Shown: positions 1 through 8,915, counted from the stretch's first letter. The stretch: 64,000 nt of DNA from Cryobacterium sp. PH31-L1 (GCF_030063145.1 NZ_JASISM010000003.1:1-64000); one strand, 5' to 3'. The notes: generated from the sequence alone by a model not told the origin. Numbers and translations are program-made.

Positions 1-30
1 ATCTGGCTACGATCTGGTCCCACATGAGGC

Positions 31-52
31 CGAAAAGCACTGCGGCTTTTCG
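31..52. other. Perfect 8-bp inverted repeat upstream of the LtrA-like gene
   Basis: The arms cgaaaagc (31-38) and gcttttcg (45-52) are perfectly complementary with a 6-nt loop. There is no long T tract on either side, so it could be a weak terminator of a gene to the left of the window or an operator for the LtrA-like gene. I cannot choose between these from the sequence. Confidence 0.3.
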
Positions 53-172
53 CACCTTTGGGGTACGTATAGATACATTACGGCCACCACACCCACCCGT
101 CAAAACGCACCCCACCCGGGCGTGTCGCACCGGTCCCGGGGGGACACTGGGGAGGTGAGTCGATCAGAGAAA

Positions 173-1405
173 ATGCAGCCGGAGCATCCGATAGAACACC
201 GCGCGTGGATTCTGCGCCTGGGGTGTCGCCGGAGTCTGCTGCGGGCGGACGATTCCGCCAGAGGCGACCGGGTCACCTACATCGAGCTGTTCTTCGACCT
301 GATATTCGTCTTCGCCCTCACCCAACTGTCGCGCTACCTGTACGCCAACCAGTCCTGGGTCGGTGCGCTGGAGTCGATCATTCTGGTACTCGCGCTGTGG
401 TGGCTCTGGGTGTACACCACCTGGGTGACGAACTGGCTCGACCCGGCCAGGCTGCCGGTGCGCGGCGTCGTGATCGGGCTCTCGCTCGTGGGTTTGGTGA
501 TCAGCACGTCGATCTACGATTCCTTCGGCGACCAGGGGCTGGTCTTCGCTGTCGCTTATGTTGTGCTGCAACTGGGCCGCACCGTGTTCATGGTGCTCGC
601 CCTTGCCCGGCACGATCCGGCCCTGCACGCGACCTTTCTGCGCATTCTGCTCTGGCTCTCGGTGGCGAGCGTGTTCTGGATCGTCGGTGGCCTCATGCCG
701 CTCTCGGTGCGGCTGCCGGCTTGGTTGATCGCCCTGGCCATTGAGTACGGTTCAGCGAGCCTCGGATTTCGCATCCCCGGACTGAAGGCACCGGGCGTCG
801 ATGATTGGGATGTCTCCGGGCCGCACATCGCCGAGCGCAGCGCCCTGTTCGTCATCATTGCCGTCGGGGAGTCTTTTCTGGTGACCGGGTTTGCTTTCGT
901 CGATCAGGAGGCATCCGCTCTGGGGATAACCGGGTTGTTTCTCGCCTTCGTCAACGGGGTCGCGATGTGGTGGCTGTACTTTGATCACGGCGAGCGGGCC
1001 GGCAGTAAGGCGATCTCGGCATCGAACGAGCCGGGCCGCATCGCCCGACTCGCGTATACGTACGTCCACGCGATCATCATTGCGGGAATCGTCGTCACCT
1101 CCGTTGCCGACAAGTCGGTGCTCGAGCATCCGGAAGATTCAATGACGCTTCCGGTGGCGGTGACCATCATCGGTGGGCCGTTGTTCTACCTCGTCGGGCT
1201 TCTGCTCTTTCGGTGGATCGTCACGCGCACGCTGCTCTTCTCCCACCTCGTGGGGCTGGTGTTGCTCGCGCTGGCCGGCACGGTTGCAACGTTCATGACC
1301 CCGCTCGGGCTCGGCGCCACGACCTCAGTCGTCCTGGTGGTCGTTGCGGCGTGGGAGACGGTTACGCGGGTCGTCGCCGGTACCACCGACGACGACGCCG
1401 GCTGA
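173..1405 (+). CDS. Low temperature requirement protein A (LtrA) family membrane protein
   Basis: The protein carries the LtrA family signature near its N-terminus (YIELFFDLIFVFALTQ, about residues 36-51 from this start), followed by roughly ten or more hydrophobic segments to the C-terminus. LtrA was named from Listeria growth at low temperature; its biochemical role is unknown, and family members are integral membrane proteins. I chose ATG 173 because the stretch before it (a GTG at 122 would add 17 residues) looks non-conserved and arginine/serine-rich. No strong ribosome binding site precedes either start; GGAGG at 151-155 lies too far upstream of 173, so the start is uncertain. It is monocistronic: the DUF7882 gene follows after 150 bp. 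Confidence 0.8.
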   Translation: MQPEHPIEHRAWILRLGCRRSLLRADDSARGDRVTYIELFFDLIFVFALTQLSRYLYANQSWVGALESIILVLALWWLWVYTTWVTNWLDPARLPVRGVVIGLSLVGLVISTSIYDSFGDQGLVFAVAYVVLQLGRTVFMVLALARHDPALHATFLRILLWLSVASVFWIVGGLMPLSVRLPAWLIALAIEYGSASLGFRIPGLKAPGVDDWDVSGPHIAERSALFVIIAVGESFLVTGFAFVDQEASALGITGLFLAFVNGVAMWWLYFDHGERAGSKAISASNEPGRIARLAYTYVHAIIIAGIVVTSVADKSVLEHPEDSMTLPVAVTIIGGPLFYLVGLLLFRWIVTRTLLFSHLVGLVLLALAGTVATFMTPLGLGATTSVVLVVVAAWETVTRVVAGTTDDDAG

Positions 1406-1556
1406 CCGGATGCCGCGCCCTCCGAACGGCCGCGTACCCGCCGGGGACTGCGGTCCCGAATAGGGGGGCGAATGGGGTCGTAGGACCCTACTGGGTCGGC
1501 GGCCGAGAAGAGATACTGAGATCGGTGACATCGTTCACTCGATCAGAAAGGCAATC

Positions 1557-1934
1557 ATGGGTTCTCTCACATATGACCGCGTCGTAGTGGAGATCGATGA
1601 TCGTACCCTCGCTCACCTGCAACTCGTGATCGCGCAGAAGCTGCGCCGGGGTGAGAGTTTTCTGCTGTCCTGGCAGGACTCCGCCGCTGTCGGTTCCGGT
1701 CGCAGCTCGATTTGGCTGAACCCGGCGATCCCGTTGTACTTCAAGTACGCCGGCGGGCAGGCCGTCACGCTCAACCGCCAGTGGATCGAGGACCTCAGCC
1801 GCTCAGCCAACAGCGCCCAGGGCCTTGTCATCGTCAGTGAGGCCGGCTCGCTGCCGGTGGCCACGCTCACTGCGCGGCCAAAGACGACGATTGATGCCCG
1901 AACGACCGCGCGCACCGACACTGTGCTCATCTAG
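1557..1934 (+). CDS. DUF7882 family small protein
   Basis: This 125-residue soluble protein matches the pattern of a small family common in Microbacteriaceae. Recognisable blocks are VEIDDRTLAHLQLVI near the N-terminus, then KLRRGESFLLSW, a GRSSIWLNP block and a LNRQWIEDLSRSANS block near residue 80-95. Older annotations call it ATP-dependent DNA ligase, but there is no nucleotidyltransferase KxDG motif, so I do not accept that function. The conserved part ends near residue 100 and a low-complexity Thr/Ala/Arg tail follows. The ATG at 1557 has a good ribosome binding site (gaaagg, 7-8 nt upstream). The function is unknown. Confidence 0.75.
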   Translation: MGSLTYDRVVVEIDDRTLAHLQLVIAQKLRRGESFLLSWQDSAAVGSGRSSIWLNPAIPLYFKYAGGQAVTLNRQWIEDLSRSANSAQGLVIVSEAGSLPVATLTARPKTTIDARTTARTDTVLI

Positions 1935-2045
1935 CCGTCTCACGAGTTCGCCTCACGCTCACGCGTTCAGCAGAATCTCCTGGAGCTGGGTGACCCCGAA
2001 CGTGCACAGGCGTCGTAAGCGTTCGGAATACGACGGGCGAACGCG

Positions 2046-2085
2046 AAAAACGAGAGGGGCCCGTGCAGTGCGCGGGCCCCTCTCG
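2046..2085 (-). terminator. Intrinsic terminator of the paa operon
   Basis: A perfect 13-bp stem (2051-2063 with 2073-2085, 9-nt loop) is followed on the minus strand by five T residues (the A run at 2046-2050). It lies 8 bp downstream of the paaZ stop codon. Confidence 0.85.
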
Positions 2086-2092
2086 TGTGAAC

Positions 2093-4150
2093 CTAGTGCT
2101 TCGCGACCAGCGTCAGCACGTCGTAGGAGGCCACGAGTTCGTCGTTCTGGTTGGTCAGAACGGCATCCCAGCGCACATCGCCGTAGTCGTCGGTCTCGCG
2201 CGGGGTGATCTGCTTCGCGGTGAGCGCGACGCGGATGCTGTCACCGGGCGAGACCGGCGTGACGAACTTGAGGTTCTCGAGACCCGAGTTGGCGAGCACC
2301 GGTCCAGGCGCCGGGTCGACGAACAGTCCGGCGGCCCAGGACACGAGCAGGTAGCCGTGCGCCACCCGGCCCGGGAAGAACGGGTTCGCGGCGGCAGCGT
2401 CTTCGTCCATGTGGGCGTAGAAGGTGTCCCCGGTGAACTGGGCGAAGGTTTCGATGTCTTCGAGGGTGACCGTGCGGTAGTCGGACACGATCTGGTCGCC
2501 GATCACGAGTTCGGCCAGGCTCTTCCGGAACGGATGCGTGTCGCCGGCTCGTGCAGACGCGCCCTGGTGCCAGATTCCGGTGATGGCCGTGAGCATTTCG
2601 GGCGAACCCTGAATGGCGGTGCGCTGCATGTGGTGCAGCACCGCACGGATGCCGCCGAGCTCTTCGCCGCCGCCGGCCCGGCCTGGACCACCGTGCACGA
2701 GCTGCGGCACCGGCGAACCGTGCCCAGTGGACGTGCGGGCGTCGTCGCGGTCGAGCACGAGCACGCGGCCGTTGAAGGCGGAGATGCCGGTCATCAGGGC
2801 GACGGCCACTGACGGGTCGTGGGTGGCGATACTGGTCACGAGCGACCCGCCGCCCCGGCGCACGAGGGCGATGGCTTCATCCAGTGTGTCGTACCCGAGC
2901 ACACTCGAGACCGGGCCGAAGGCCTCGACTTCGTGCACGGCGGAGGCGGAGGCGTCGTCGAAGCGCAGCAGCAGCGGCTCGACGAAAGCACCGCCGGGAG
3001 CGAGCGCGGTCGTGCCGTCTGCGTGGAGAACGAGCGGAGCATCCGTTTGGCCGACGACTAGCTTGCCGCCGGCCTCCTGCAGGCGGGCGACCTGCTTCAG
3101 CACTTCGAGGCGCTGTGCTGCGGAGGCGAGCGGGCCCATGGTGACGCCCTGGGCGCGCGGGTCACCGAGTACGATGCGTTCGGTGATGCGCGCCTGCACG
3201 GCAGTGACGACGTCATCCATGGCCGCGCGCGGCACGATGACGCGACGGATGGCGGTGCACTTCTGGCCGGCCTTGACGGTCATCTCGGTGACGACCTGCT
3301 TGACGAAGGCGTCGAATTCGGGGGTGCCGGCGGCGGCATCCAGACCGAGAACGGAGGCGTTGATCGAGTCGGTCTCGTTGGTGAAGCGCACTCCTCCGGT
3401 CTGCACGGAGTCGCTCGCGCGCAGCTTTTCGGCGGTCGAGGCCGATCCGGTGAAGGCCACGAGGTCGCCGAGGCGCACGTCGTCGAACAGAGTGGGCACG
3501 CTGCCGGACACGAGCTGCAGCGAGCCCTCGGGCAGCAGGCCGGAGTCGGCGAGAATGCGCACGAAGGCTTCGGCGAGGTAGCCGGACGGCGTCGCGGGCT
3601 TCACCAGGGTCGGCACGCCGGCCAGGAAGGCCGGCGCGAACTTCTCCAGCGCGCCCCAAACCGGAAAGTTGAAGGCGTTGATCTGCACGGCAACTCCGGG
3701 CAGGCGCGAGTAGATGTGGCGGGCGATGAAAGAACCGTCTTTGGAGAGCGGCTCGACCGGTCCGTCGACGTAGACGCGGGCGTTGGGCAGTTCGCGGCGC
3801 CCCTTGGAGGAGTAGCTGAACAGCACGCCAATGCCGCCGTCGATGTCGACCCAGGAGTCGACCTTGGTGGCGCCGGTTCGGCTCGACAGGGCGTAGAGCT
3901 CTTGCTTGCGTTCGGTCAGCAGCAACGCCATCTGCTTGAGCAACACGGCACGCTGGTGAAAGGTGAGCTCGCCGAGCGATTTCTGGCCGACGGTACGGGC
4001 GTAGTCGAGGGCGGCGGCGAGGTCGAGGCCCTGCGTGCTGACCCGGGTGACGACCTCACCGGTCGAGGCATCACAGACGTCGACCGCAGCGTCCTCGGAC
4101 GTCGGGGTCCACCAGGCGCCCTGGACGTAGCTGGGCAGAATGGTCGTCAT
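2093..4150 (-). CDS. paaZ: Bifunctional aldehyde dehydrogenase/enoyl-CoA hydratase PaaZ
   Basis: PaaZ opens the oxepin-CoA ring of the phenylacetate pathway with its hydratase domain, then oxidises the resulting semialdehyde with NADP+. Residues 1 to about 520 form an aldehyde dehydrogenase domain with the catalytic cysteine at about 298 in GQKCTAIRR and the substrate/cofactor segments NAFNFPVW and GSASTAEKL. Residues from about 545 to 685 form a MaoC-like hotdog hydratase with the motif FTGDTFYAHMDE and a conserved FFPGRVAHGYL segment. Length (685 aa) equals the usual 680-690. ATG 4150 is chosen because AAGGAGA lies 4-5 nt upstream; an in-frame upstream start would run through the gap to paaH. 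It is the last gene of paaJ-paaH-paaZ, 50 bp after paaH, followed by a strong terminator. Confidence 0.93.
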   Translation of the reverse strand: MTTILPSYVQGAWWTPTSEDAAVDVCDASTGEVVTRVSTQGLDLAAALDYARTVGQKSLGELTFHQRAVLLKQMALLLTERKQELYALSSRTGATKVDSWVDIDGGIGVLFSYSSKGRRELPNARVYVDGPVEPLSKDGSFIARHIYSRLPGVAVQINAFNFPVWGALEKFAPAFLAGVPTLVKPATPSGYLAEAFVRILADSGLLPEGSLQLVSGSVPTLFDDVRLGDLVAFTGSASTAEKLRASDSVQTGGVRFTNETDSINASVLGLDAAAGTPEFDAFVKQVVTEMTVKAGQKCTAIRRVIVPRAAMDDVVTAVQARITERIVLGDPRAQGVTMGPLASAAQRLEVLKQVARLQEAGGKLVVGQTDAPLVLHADGTTALAPGGAFVEPLLLRFDDASASAVHEVEAFGPVSSVLGYDTLDEAIALVRRGGGSLVTSIATHDPSVAVALMTGISAFNGRVLVLDRDDARTSTGHGSPVPQLVHGGPGRAGGGEELGGIRAVLHHMQRTAIQGSPEMLTAITGIWHQGASARAGDTHPFRKSLAELVIGDQIVSDYRTVTLEDIETFAQFTGDTFYAHMDEDAAAANPFFPGRVAHGYLLVSWAAGLFVDPAPGPVLANSGLENLKFVTPVSPGDSIRVALTAKQITPRETDDYGDVRWDAVLTNQNDELVASYDVLTLVAKH

Positions 4151-4200
4151 GGGGTCTCCTTCAATGCGCGTGCGGGGGGCGGTGTCGGTGCGGGCGGGCA

Positions 4201-5094
4201 TCAGGCTTCGTCCCACCGGTAGAAGCCCTGGCCGGACTTGCGGCCGAGCTTGCCTTCGGCGACGAGTTTGCGCAGCAGCGCGGGCGGTTCGAAACGGGCG
4301 CCGAGCTGCTTGTGCAGGTATTCGGCGATGCCGAGCCGCACGTCCAGTCCGACCAGATCGGTGAGTTTCAAGGGTCCGACCGGATGCTTGTAGCCCAGCA
4401 TCATCGCCGCATCAATATCCGAGGCGCTCGCGACACCCTCCTCGAGCATGCGGATCGCTTCGAGCCCGAGGGCCACGCCGAGGCGGGACGAGGCGAATCC
4501 GGGGGCGTCACTGACGGTGATCGGAGTCTTGCCGAGCGCCGAAACCCAGCTCTGGGCATCCGCGACCAATTCTGGCGAGGTGGCGCTGCCCGTGACGAGT
4601 TCGACCAGGTTCGAGGCCGGCACCGGGTTGAAGAAGTGCAGGCCGAGAAAACGGGCGGGGCGCTTCAACTCATCGGCGAGGTCGTCGATCGAGATCGACG
4701 AGGTGTTGCTGGCGAGGGCGGCGTCGGAGGGAAGGTGGGCCTCGACCTTCTGCAGGGCTTCCACCTTGAGCGCGCGCACCTCGGGAACGGCTTCGACGAC
4801 GAGTTCGCGGTCGCTGAACAGGCCGAAATCGGCGCCGACAGCGAGGCGAGCCTCGAGCTCCGGGCGGGTCTCCCCGGTGGCGCCGCGGGTGATGCTCGCG
4901 TCGACGGCGCGCAGCACGCGCTCGCGCGCGGCATCCGCTTCGCTGTCGTTGCGTTCGACCAGAGCCACGTGGGCTCCGGCGAGCAGGAAGGCGTGCGCGA
5001 TTCCGGCGCCCATGCGCCCGCCGCCGAGCACGCCGACGCGATCAGGAACGCCGGATTCGCCGCGGTCGCCGAGTTCGAGTTCAGACACAGACAT
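4201..5094 (-). CDS. paaH: 3-hydroxyacyl-CoA dehydrogenase (PaaH-like)
   Basis: This 297-residue enzyme oxidises a 3-hydroxyacyl-CoA with NAD+; in this operon the expected substrate is 3-hydroxyadipyl-CoA, late in phenylacetate breakdown. The Rossmann motif GVLGGGRMGAG is at residues 21-31, a short acidic tail precedes it, and the family blocks SNTSSISI, LHFFNPVP and GYKHPVGPLKLTDLVGLD are present, ending in GRKSGQGFYRWDE. The ATG at 5094 overlaps the paaJ stop codon as TGATG, so translation is probably coupled. A longer open frame extends upstream, but it lies inside paaJ and is Arg/Pro-rich, so I reject it. Assignment to PaaH rather than a general FadB-type enzyme rests on the operon. Confidence 0.88.
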   Translation of the reverse strand: MSVSELELGDRGESGVPDRVGVLGGGRMGAGIAHAFLLAGAHVALVERNDSEADAARERVLRAVDASITRGATGETRPELEARLAVGADFGLFSDRELVVEAVPEVRALKVEALQKVEAHLPSDAALASNTSSISIDDLADELKRPARFLGLHFFNPVPASNLVELVTGSATSPELVADAQSWVSALGKTPITVSDAPGFASSRLGVALGLEAIRMLEEGVASASDIDAAMMLGYKHPVGPLKLTDLVGLDVRLGIAEYLHKQLGARFEPPALLRKLVAEGKLGRKSGQGFYRWDEA

Positions 5095-6278
5095 CAGACA
5101 CGCTCCAAAATGAGGGCCGAGCCCTGGCCGACGCCGACACACATGGTGGCGAGGCCGTGCTGGGCGTTTTCCCGCTCCATGCGGGCGAGCAGCGTCACGA
5201 CCAGGCGTGCACCGCTGGACCCGAGCGGATGCCCGAGCGCGATAGCGCCGCCGTCGCGGTTGACAATTTCTTCGTCGAGGCCGAGGCGGCGGATGCACGC
5301 GATGGACTGGGTGGCGAAGGCTTCGTTGAGTTCGATGGCACCGAGGTCGGCGAGGCTCAGGCCGCTGCGCTCGAGCGCGCGCTGAGTGGCGGCGACCGGG
5401 CCGAGGCCCATGATCTCGGGGGCCAGGCCCACGCTGGCGCCGACCACAATGCGAGCGCGCGGCGTGAGGCCGTACTTTTTCACGGCCTCGCCGCTCGCCA
5501 CGAGAACCGCCGAGGCGCCGTCATTGAGCGAGCTCGCGTTGCCGGCCGTGACGACCGAACCGCCGGCAACGATGGGCCGCAGGGCGGCGAGGCCCTCGAG
5601 GGTGGTCTCGCGGCGTAGACCCTCGTCGACGAGCACCTCGCCCTTTTTAGTGGGCACGCCGACGATTTCATCGACGAAGTGGCCGGCGTCGATCGCGGCG
5701 GCTGCGCGCTGGTGGCTGCGGAGGGCGAAGGCATCCGCTTCTTCGCGGGTGATGCCGTCGAGGCGGGCGACCTCTTCGGCGGTCTCCGACATGGAGAAGG
5801 TGGCCTTGTCACGGGCGGCGAGTTTGGGGTTCACGAAGCGCCAGCCGATGGAGGTGTCGAACTGGGCGCCGGGCTTGGCCCAGGCGCGGTCGGGTTTGGC
5901 CTGCACCCAGGGGGCGCGGGTCATCGACTCGACGCCGCCGGCGATCATGAGATCGGCGTCTCCGGCGCGGATGGCCTGCGCGGCCATGGTGATCGCTGAC
6001 ATGCCGGAGGCGCACAGCCGGTTCACGGTGATTCCCGGAACGTGGTCGGGCAATCCGGCCAGCAGCCCGGCCATGCGGGCGACGTTGCGGTTGTCTTCGC
6101 CGGCCTGGGTTGCGGCTCCGAAGATGATCTCTTCGATCAGGCCCGGATCGATTCCGGCGCGGCGCACGGCCTCGCCGACGACGAGCGCGGCGAGGTCATC
6201 TGGACGAACTGTGGCCAGCGCTCCGCCGTACCGACCTACGGGGGTGCGTGCTCCTCCAACGAGGTAGGCCTCAGCCAT
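5094..6278 (-). CDS. paaJ: Thiolase, 3-oxoadipyl-CoA thiolase-like (PaaJ/PcaF)
   Basis: This 394-residue thiolase cleaves a 3-oxoacyl-CoA with CoA; in the phenylacetate pathway it releases acetyl-CoA twice. The acylated cysteine is Cys89 (NRLCASGMS), the catalytic histidine His350 (GHPLGSSGAR) and the second cysteine Cys380 (TMCVGVGQG). The NEAFA motif is present. The ATG at 6278 has AGGAGA about 5 nt upstream. It is the first gene of the minus-strand paaJ-paaH-paaZ operon, and the operator-like palindrome at 6328-6349 sits in its promoter region. A beta-ketoadipate role (PcaF) cannot be excluded, because both pathways use the same thiolase. Confidence 0.88.
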   Translation of the reverse strand: MAEAYLVGGARTPVGRYGGALATVRPDDLAALVVGEAVRRAGIDPGLIEEIIFGAATQAGEDNRNVARMAGLLAGLPDHVPGITVNRLCASGMSAITMAAQAIRAGDADLMIAGGVESMTRAPWVQAKPDRAWAKPGAQFDTSIGWRFVNPKLAARDKATFSMSETAEEVARLDGITREEADAFALRSHQRAAAAIDAGHFVDEIVGVPTKKGEVLVDEGLRRETTLEGLAALRPIVAGGSVVTAGNASSLNDGASAVLVASGEAVKKYGLTPRARIVVGASVGLAPEIMGLGPVAATQRALERSGLSLADLGAIELNEAFATQSIACIRRLGLDEEIVNRDGGAIALGHPLGSSGARLVVTLLARMERENAQHGLATMCVGVGQGSALILERV

Positions 6279-6327
6279 GTTTTCTCCTGACGACGATGTC
6301 TGCGGGTGCGTGTGGGAACGAGTCGTA

Positions 6328-6349
6328 ACTTACCGACCGTTCGGAAAGT
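6328..6349. promoter_or_regulatory. Candidate PaaR operator upstream of paaJ
   Basis: A 22-bp imperfect palindrome (18 of 22 positions symmetric) has outer half-sites ACTTACCG and CGGAAAGT. As I recall it, the PaaR (TetR family) operator described in Corynebacterium glutamicum is ACTNACCG-N2-CG-N2-CGGTNAGT; this site departs from it at one defined base. It lies 50 bp before the paaJ start. A PaaR gene is not in the window. Confidence 0.65.
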
Positions 6350-6399
6350 AATTCTGGCAGATGCGGGCGAGTTCGGCAAGCGCGGCGCAAACGGTACGC

Positions 6400-6440
6400 A
6401 AAAGGGGCACCCGCCGACTGGCAGGTGCCCCTCTTTTCTA
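6400..6440 (-). terminator. Intrinsic terminator of the DEAD-box helicase gene
   Basis: The 8-bp stem ggggcacc (6404-6411) / ggtgcccc (6424-6431) is flanked by A residues on the left and tcttttct on the right, so it can act in both directions. It lies 14 bp beyond the helicase stop codon on the minus strand. Confidence 0.8.
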
Positions 6441-6453
6441 AAACAAGCGGATG

Positions 6454-8655
6454 CTAGATGCTCGCCAGTTCGCGCACAGCCGCGCCACCGGGGGCGGCGG
6501 TGGTGTAGCTCGCGTCGATCTCGGCGCGCTCGAGCAGCTCGCCCATGCGGCGCTGACGCTGCTTGGGAATGAGCGTCACAACTGTTCCGGTCTTGCCGGC
6601 GCGGCCGGTACGACCGGCGCGGTGGAGGTACGTTTTGTACTCGTCGGGGGCGTCGGCCTGGATGACCAGGTCAATGTCGTCGACGTGGATTCCGCGAGCC
6701 GCGACATCCGTTGCGACGAGAACGTTGACCCGGCCGCTCGTGAGCATCTGCAGGTTGCGGGTACGGCGGGCCTGGTTGAGGTCACCGTGCAGGCTGGTGG
6801 CCTTGACTCCGGCGTCTTCGAGCTGGTCAGCGAGCTGCTCGGCGTAGGCACGGGTGCGGCTGAAGATGAGAGTCTTGCCCTCGCGGTTGACGAGCTCTTC
6901 GATGATGCGGCCCTTGTCGCGGTGCTCGATGACGAGCACGCGGTGGTCGATCGTGGAGGAGGCCTGGTCTTCACCGGCAACCTCGTGCACGGCCGGGTTG
7001 GTCAGGAATTCCTTGACCAGCGAGGCAACGCCCTTGTCGAGGGTGGCGGAGAAGAGCAGCTTCTGGCCGCCGGCCTTGGTCTGGCGCAGGATGCGCTGCA
7101 CCGGCTCCAGGAACCCGAGGTCGCACATGTAGTCGGCCTCGTCGAGCACGGTGACGACAACTTCGGAGAGGTCGAGACGACCCTGGTCGATGAGGTCTTC
7201 GATGCGGCCGGCGGTGCCGATGATGATGTCCACGCCGCGCTGGAGGGCGCTGACCTGGCGGTACTGCGGAACTCCGCCGTAGATCTGCGTGGTGAAGAGG
7301 CCAACGCTGCGGGCGATGGGCTGGACGGTGCGGTCGATCTGCAGCGCGAGCTCACGGGTGGGCGCGAGGATGAGCGCGCGGGGTTTGCGGGCCATCTTGC
7401 GGTCCTTGGCGCCGTTGTTCTCCATCAGCTTTTCCACGAGGGGAGCACCGAAGGCGATGGTCTTGCCGGATCCGGTCTTGCCACGGCCGAGCACGTCGCG
7501 CCCGGCAAGCACGTCGGGGATGGTCGCAGCCTGGATCGGGAACGGTGACGGAGCGCCAAGGGCGGCGAGCTCGCGCACGATGTTCTCGCCGAGGCCCAGG
7601 TCGCCGAAGGTCACACCGACGACATCGGATGCCGTCGTGGCGATGGCTTCGAGACGCTCGAGTACGACGTCGTCGCCGCCGGCGAAGCTCGGCTTGGCGC
7701 CGTTTTCGTTGCGCTTCGGGTAGAAGGTGCTGTCATTGTCTGAACGAGCCGGGCGATCGTTACCGAAGTCGCGACGTGGCGCACGCTCGGCGCGATCGCC
7801 GTAAGACGGACGCTCCGTGCGAGCGGGGCGGTCGTTGTTGTAGGTCGAGCGGTCGGTGCGCGGGGCACGGTCACCATAGGACGGACGCTCCGTGCGAGCC
7901 GGACGGTCGTTGTTGTAGGCCGAGCGGTCGGTGCGCGGGGCACGGTCACCATAGGACGGACGCTCCGTGCGCGGAGCACTGTTGCGGTCGCCATAGGAGG
8001 GGCGCTCGGTGCGGGCCGGACGGTCATTGTTGTACGACGGACGGTCAGTGCGCGGGGCACGGTCACCGTAAGAGGGGCGCTCAGTGCGCGGGGCACTGTT
8101 GCGGTCGCCGTAGGACGGACGGTCGTTGTTGTAGGCCGGGCGGTCGGTGCGCGGGGCACGGTCACCATACGAGGGACGCTCGGTGCGCGGAGCACTGTTG
8201 CGGTCTCCATAAGACGGACGGTCGTTGTTGTAGGCCGGACGGTCGGCGCGCGGGGCGCGGTCACCGTAAGAGGGGCGCTCGGTGCGGGCCGGACGGTCAC
8301 TGTTGCGGTCATTGTTGTACGACGGACGATCCGTGCGCGGACGGTCGTTGTTGTAGGCAGGGCGCTCGTTGCGCTCGCTGTTGGTGCGGCCACCGTTTTC
8401 GGGGCGAACGGAACGCGAGCCGTAGGCCGGGCGTTCGCTCGACGGACGCTCATTCGAACGAGCCGCGCGCTCGTCCGCGTTCCAGCGCTGCTTCTTGGGG
8501 GCACCCTCGTCCGCGCGGTAACCGCGGTGTCCGGGGCTCTTGCTGCCGGCGTTGTTGGAACCGCCGTGGCCCGATCCGGCCTTGGAGGCATACTTGGGAT
8601 CGAAGTTCTTACCGCCACGACCGACGGTGGAGTTGTGCGAATTGCCTTGAGGCAT
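6454..8655 (-). CDS. DEAD-box RNA helicase with long repetitive disordered N-terminus
   Basis: The C-terminal 400 residues are a complete ATP-dependent RNA helicase core: the Q-motif region FPIQAATIPDVLAGRD, motif I GKTGSGKT (about 392-399), PTRELA, DEAD (504-507), SAT, ARGIHVDD and HRAGRTGRAG. The first 330 residues are predicted disordered. Between about residues 95 and 300 they consist of near-identical blocks of the types RPSYGDR, RPAYNNDR and RNSAPRTE. Such Arg/Tyr/Asn/Asp-rich tails are known to bind RNA and promote condensation in other DEAD-box proteins; that role here is inference. Bacterial family members assist ribosome assembly, RNA decay and growth in the cold. The 260-bp upstream region is unusually long for this window and may give a long leader. 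The ribosome binding site is weak. Confidence 0.92.
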   Translation of the reverse strand: MPQGNSHNSTVGRGGKNFDPKYASKAGSGHGGSNNAGSKSPGHRGYRADEGAPKKQRWNADERAARSNERPSSERPAYGSRSVRPENGGRTNSERNERPAYNNDRPRTDRPSYNNDRNSDRPARTERPSYGDRAPRADRPAYNNDRPSYGDRNSAPRTERPSYGDRAPRTDRPAYNNDRPSYGDRNSAPRTERPSYGDRAPRTDRPSYNNDRPARTERPSYGDRNSAPRTERPSYGDRAPRTDRSAYNNDRPARTERPSYGDRAPRTDRSTYNNDRPARTERPSYGDRAERAPRRDFGNDRPARSDNDSTFYPKRNENGAKPSFAGGDDVVLERLEAIATTASDVVGVTFGDLGLGENIVRELAALGAPSPFPIQAATIPDVLAGRDVLGRGKTGSGKTIAFGAPLVEKLMENNGAKDRKMARKPRALILAPTRELALQIDRTVQPIARSVGLFTTQIYGGVPQYRQVSALQRGVDIIIGTAGRIEDLIDQGRLDLSEVVVTVLDEADYMCDLGFLEPVQRILRQTKAGGQKLLFSATLDKGVASLVKEFLTNPAVHEVAGEDQASSTIDHRVLVIEHRDKGRIIEELVNREGKTLIFSRTRAYAEQLADQLEDAGVKATSLHGDLNQARRTRNLQMLTSGRVNVLVATDVAARGIHVDDIDLVIQADAPDEYKTYLHRAGRTGRAGKTGTVVTLIPKQRQRRMGELLERAEIDASYTTAAPGGAAVRELASI
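7790..8385 (-). repeat. In-frame tandem repeats encoding the helicase tail
   Basis: About 600 bp of imperfect tandem repeats encode alternating RPSYGDR and RPAYNNDR blocks. Synonymous differences between copies keep the frame, which suggests selection for the protein and expansion by recombination or slippage. Confidence 0.85.
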
Positions 8656-8903
8656 AAAAATATCTCTGGGTTGTGTTCAGTACATGGCAGAACAACATCG
8701 CACATGCGACGTAACTGAGAACCCGAGCAATCTGTGGTCGGGGCCGTTCACATACAGTGATTTTTCACCAGCGGATTACTGGGAAACCGGCCCAACTTGA
8801 CTTACAAACCCATCCGCGCACAGCGCGGTGTCAAGAGCCGACTTGTCTACGCTACCGGATATACCCTGAAAAGTCACGCTCAAGTGCGCACATTGCCGCG
8901 CTC

Positions 8904-8909
8904 TATTCT
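8904..8909 (+). promoter_or_regulatory. -10 element of a leaderless promoter for the GNAT gene
   Basis: TATTCT ends 6 nt before ATG 8916, the distance expected when transcription begins at the start codon. No ribosome binding site is present. I see no good -35 hexamer. Confidence 0.45.
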
Positions 8910-8915
8910 GATGAC

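Noticed and set aside
4201-5298. Longer start for paaH giving a 365-residue protein
   Set aside because: The extra 68 residues lie inside paaJ in another frame and are Arg/Pro-rich; the TGATG overlap start fits the family length.
7545-8657. Plus-strand open frame rich in Cys, Arg and His opposite the helicase tail; also the CRISPR-like look of the repeats
   Set aside because: The repeats are in-frame codons of the helicase tail, the unit lengths vary and there are no unique spacers, so it is neither a gene nor a CRISPR array.
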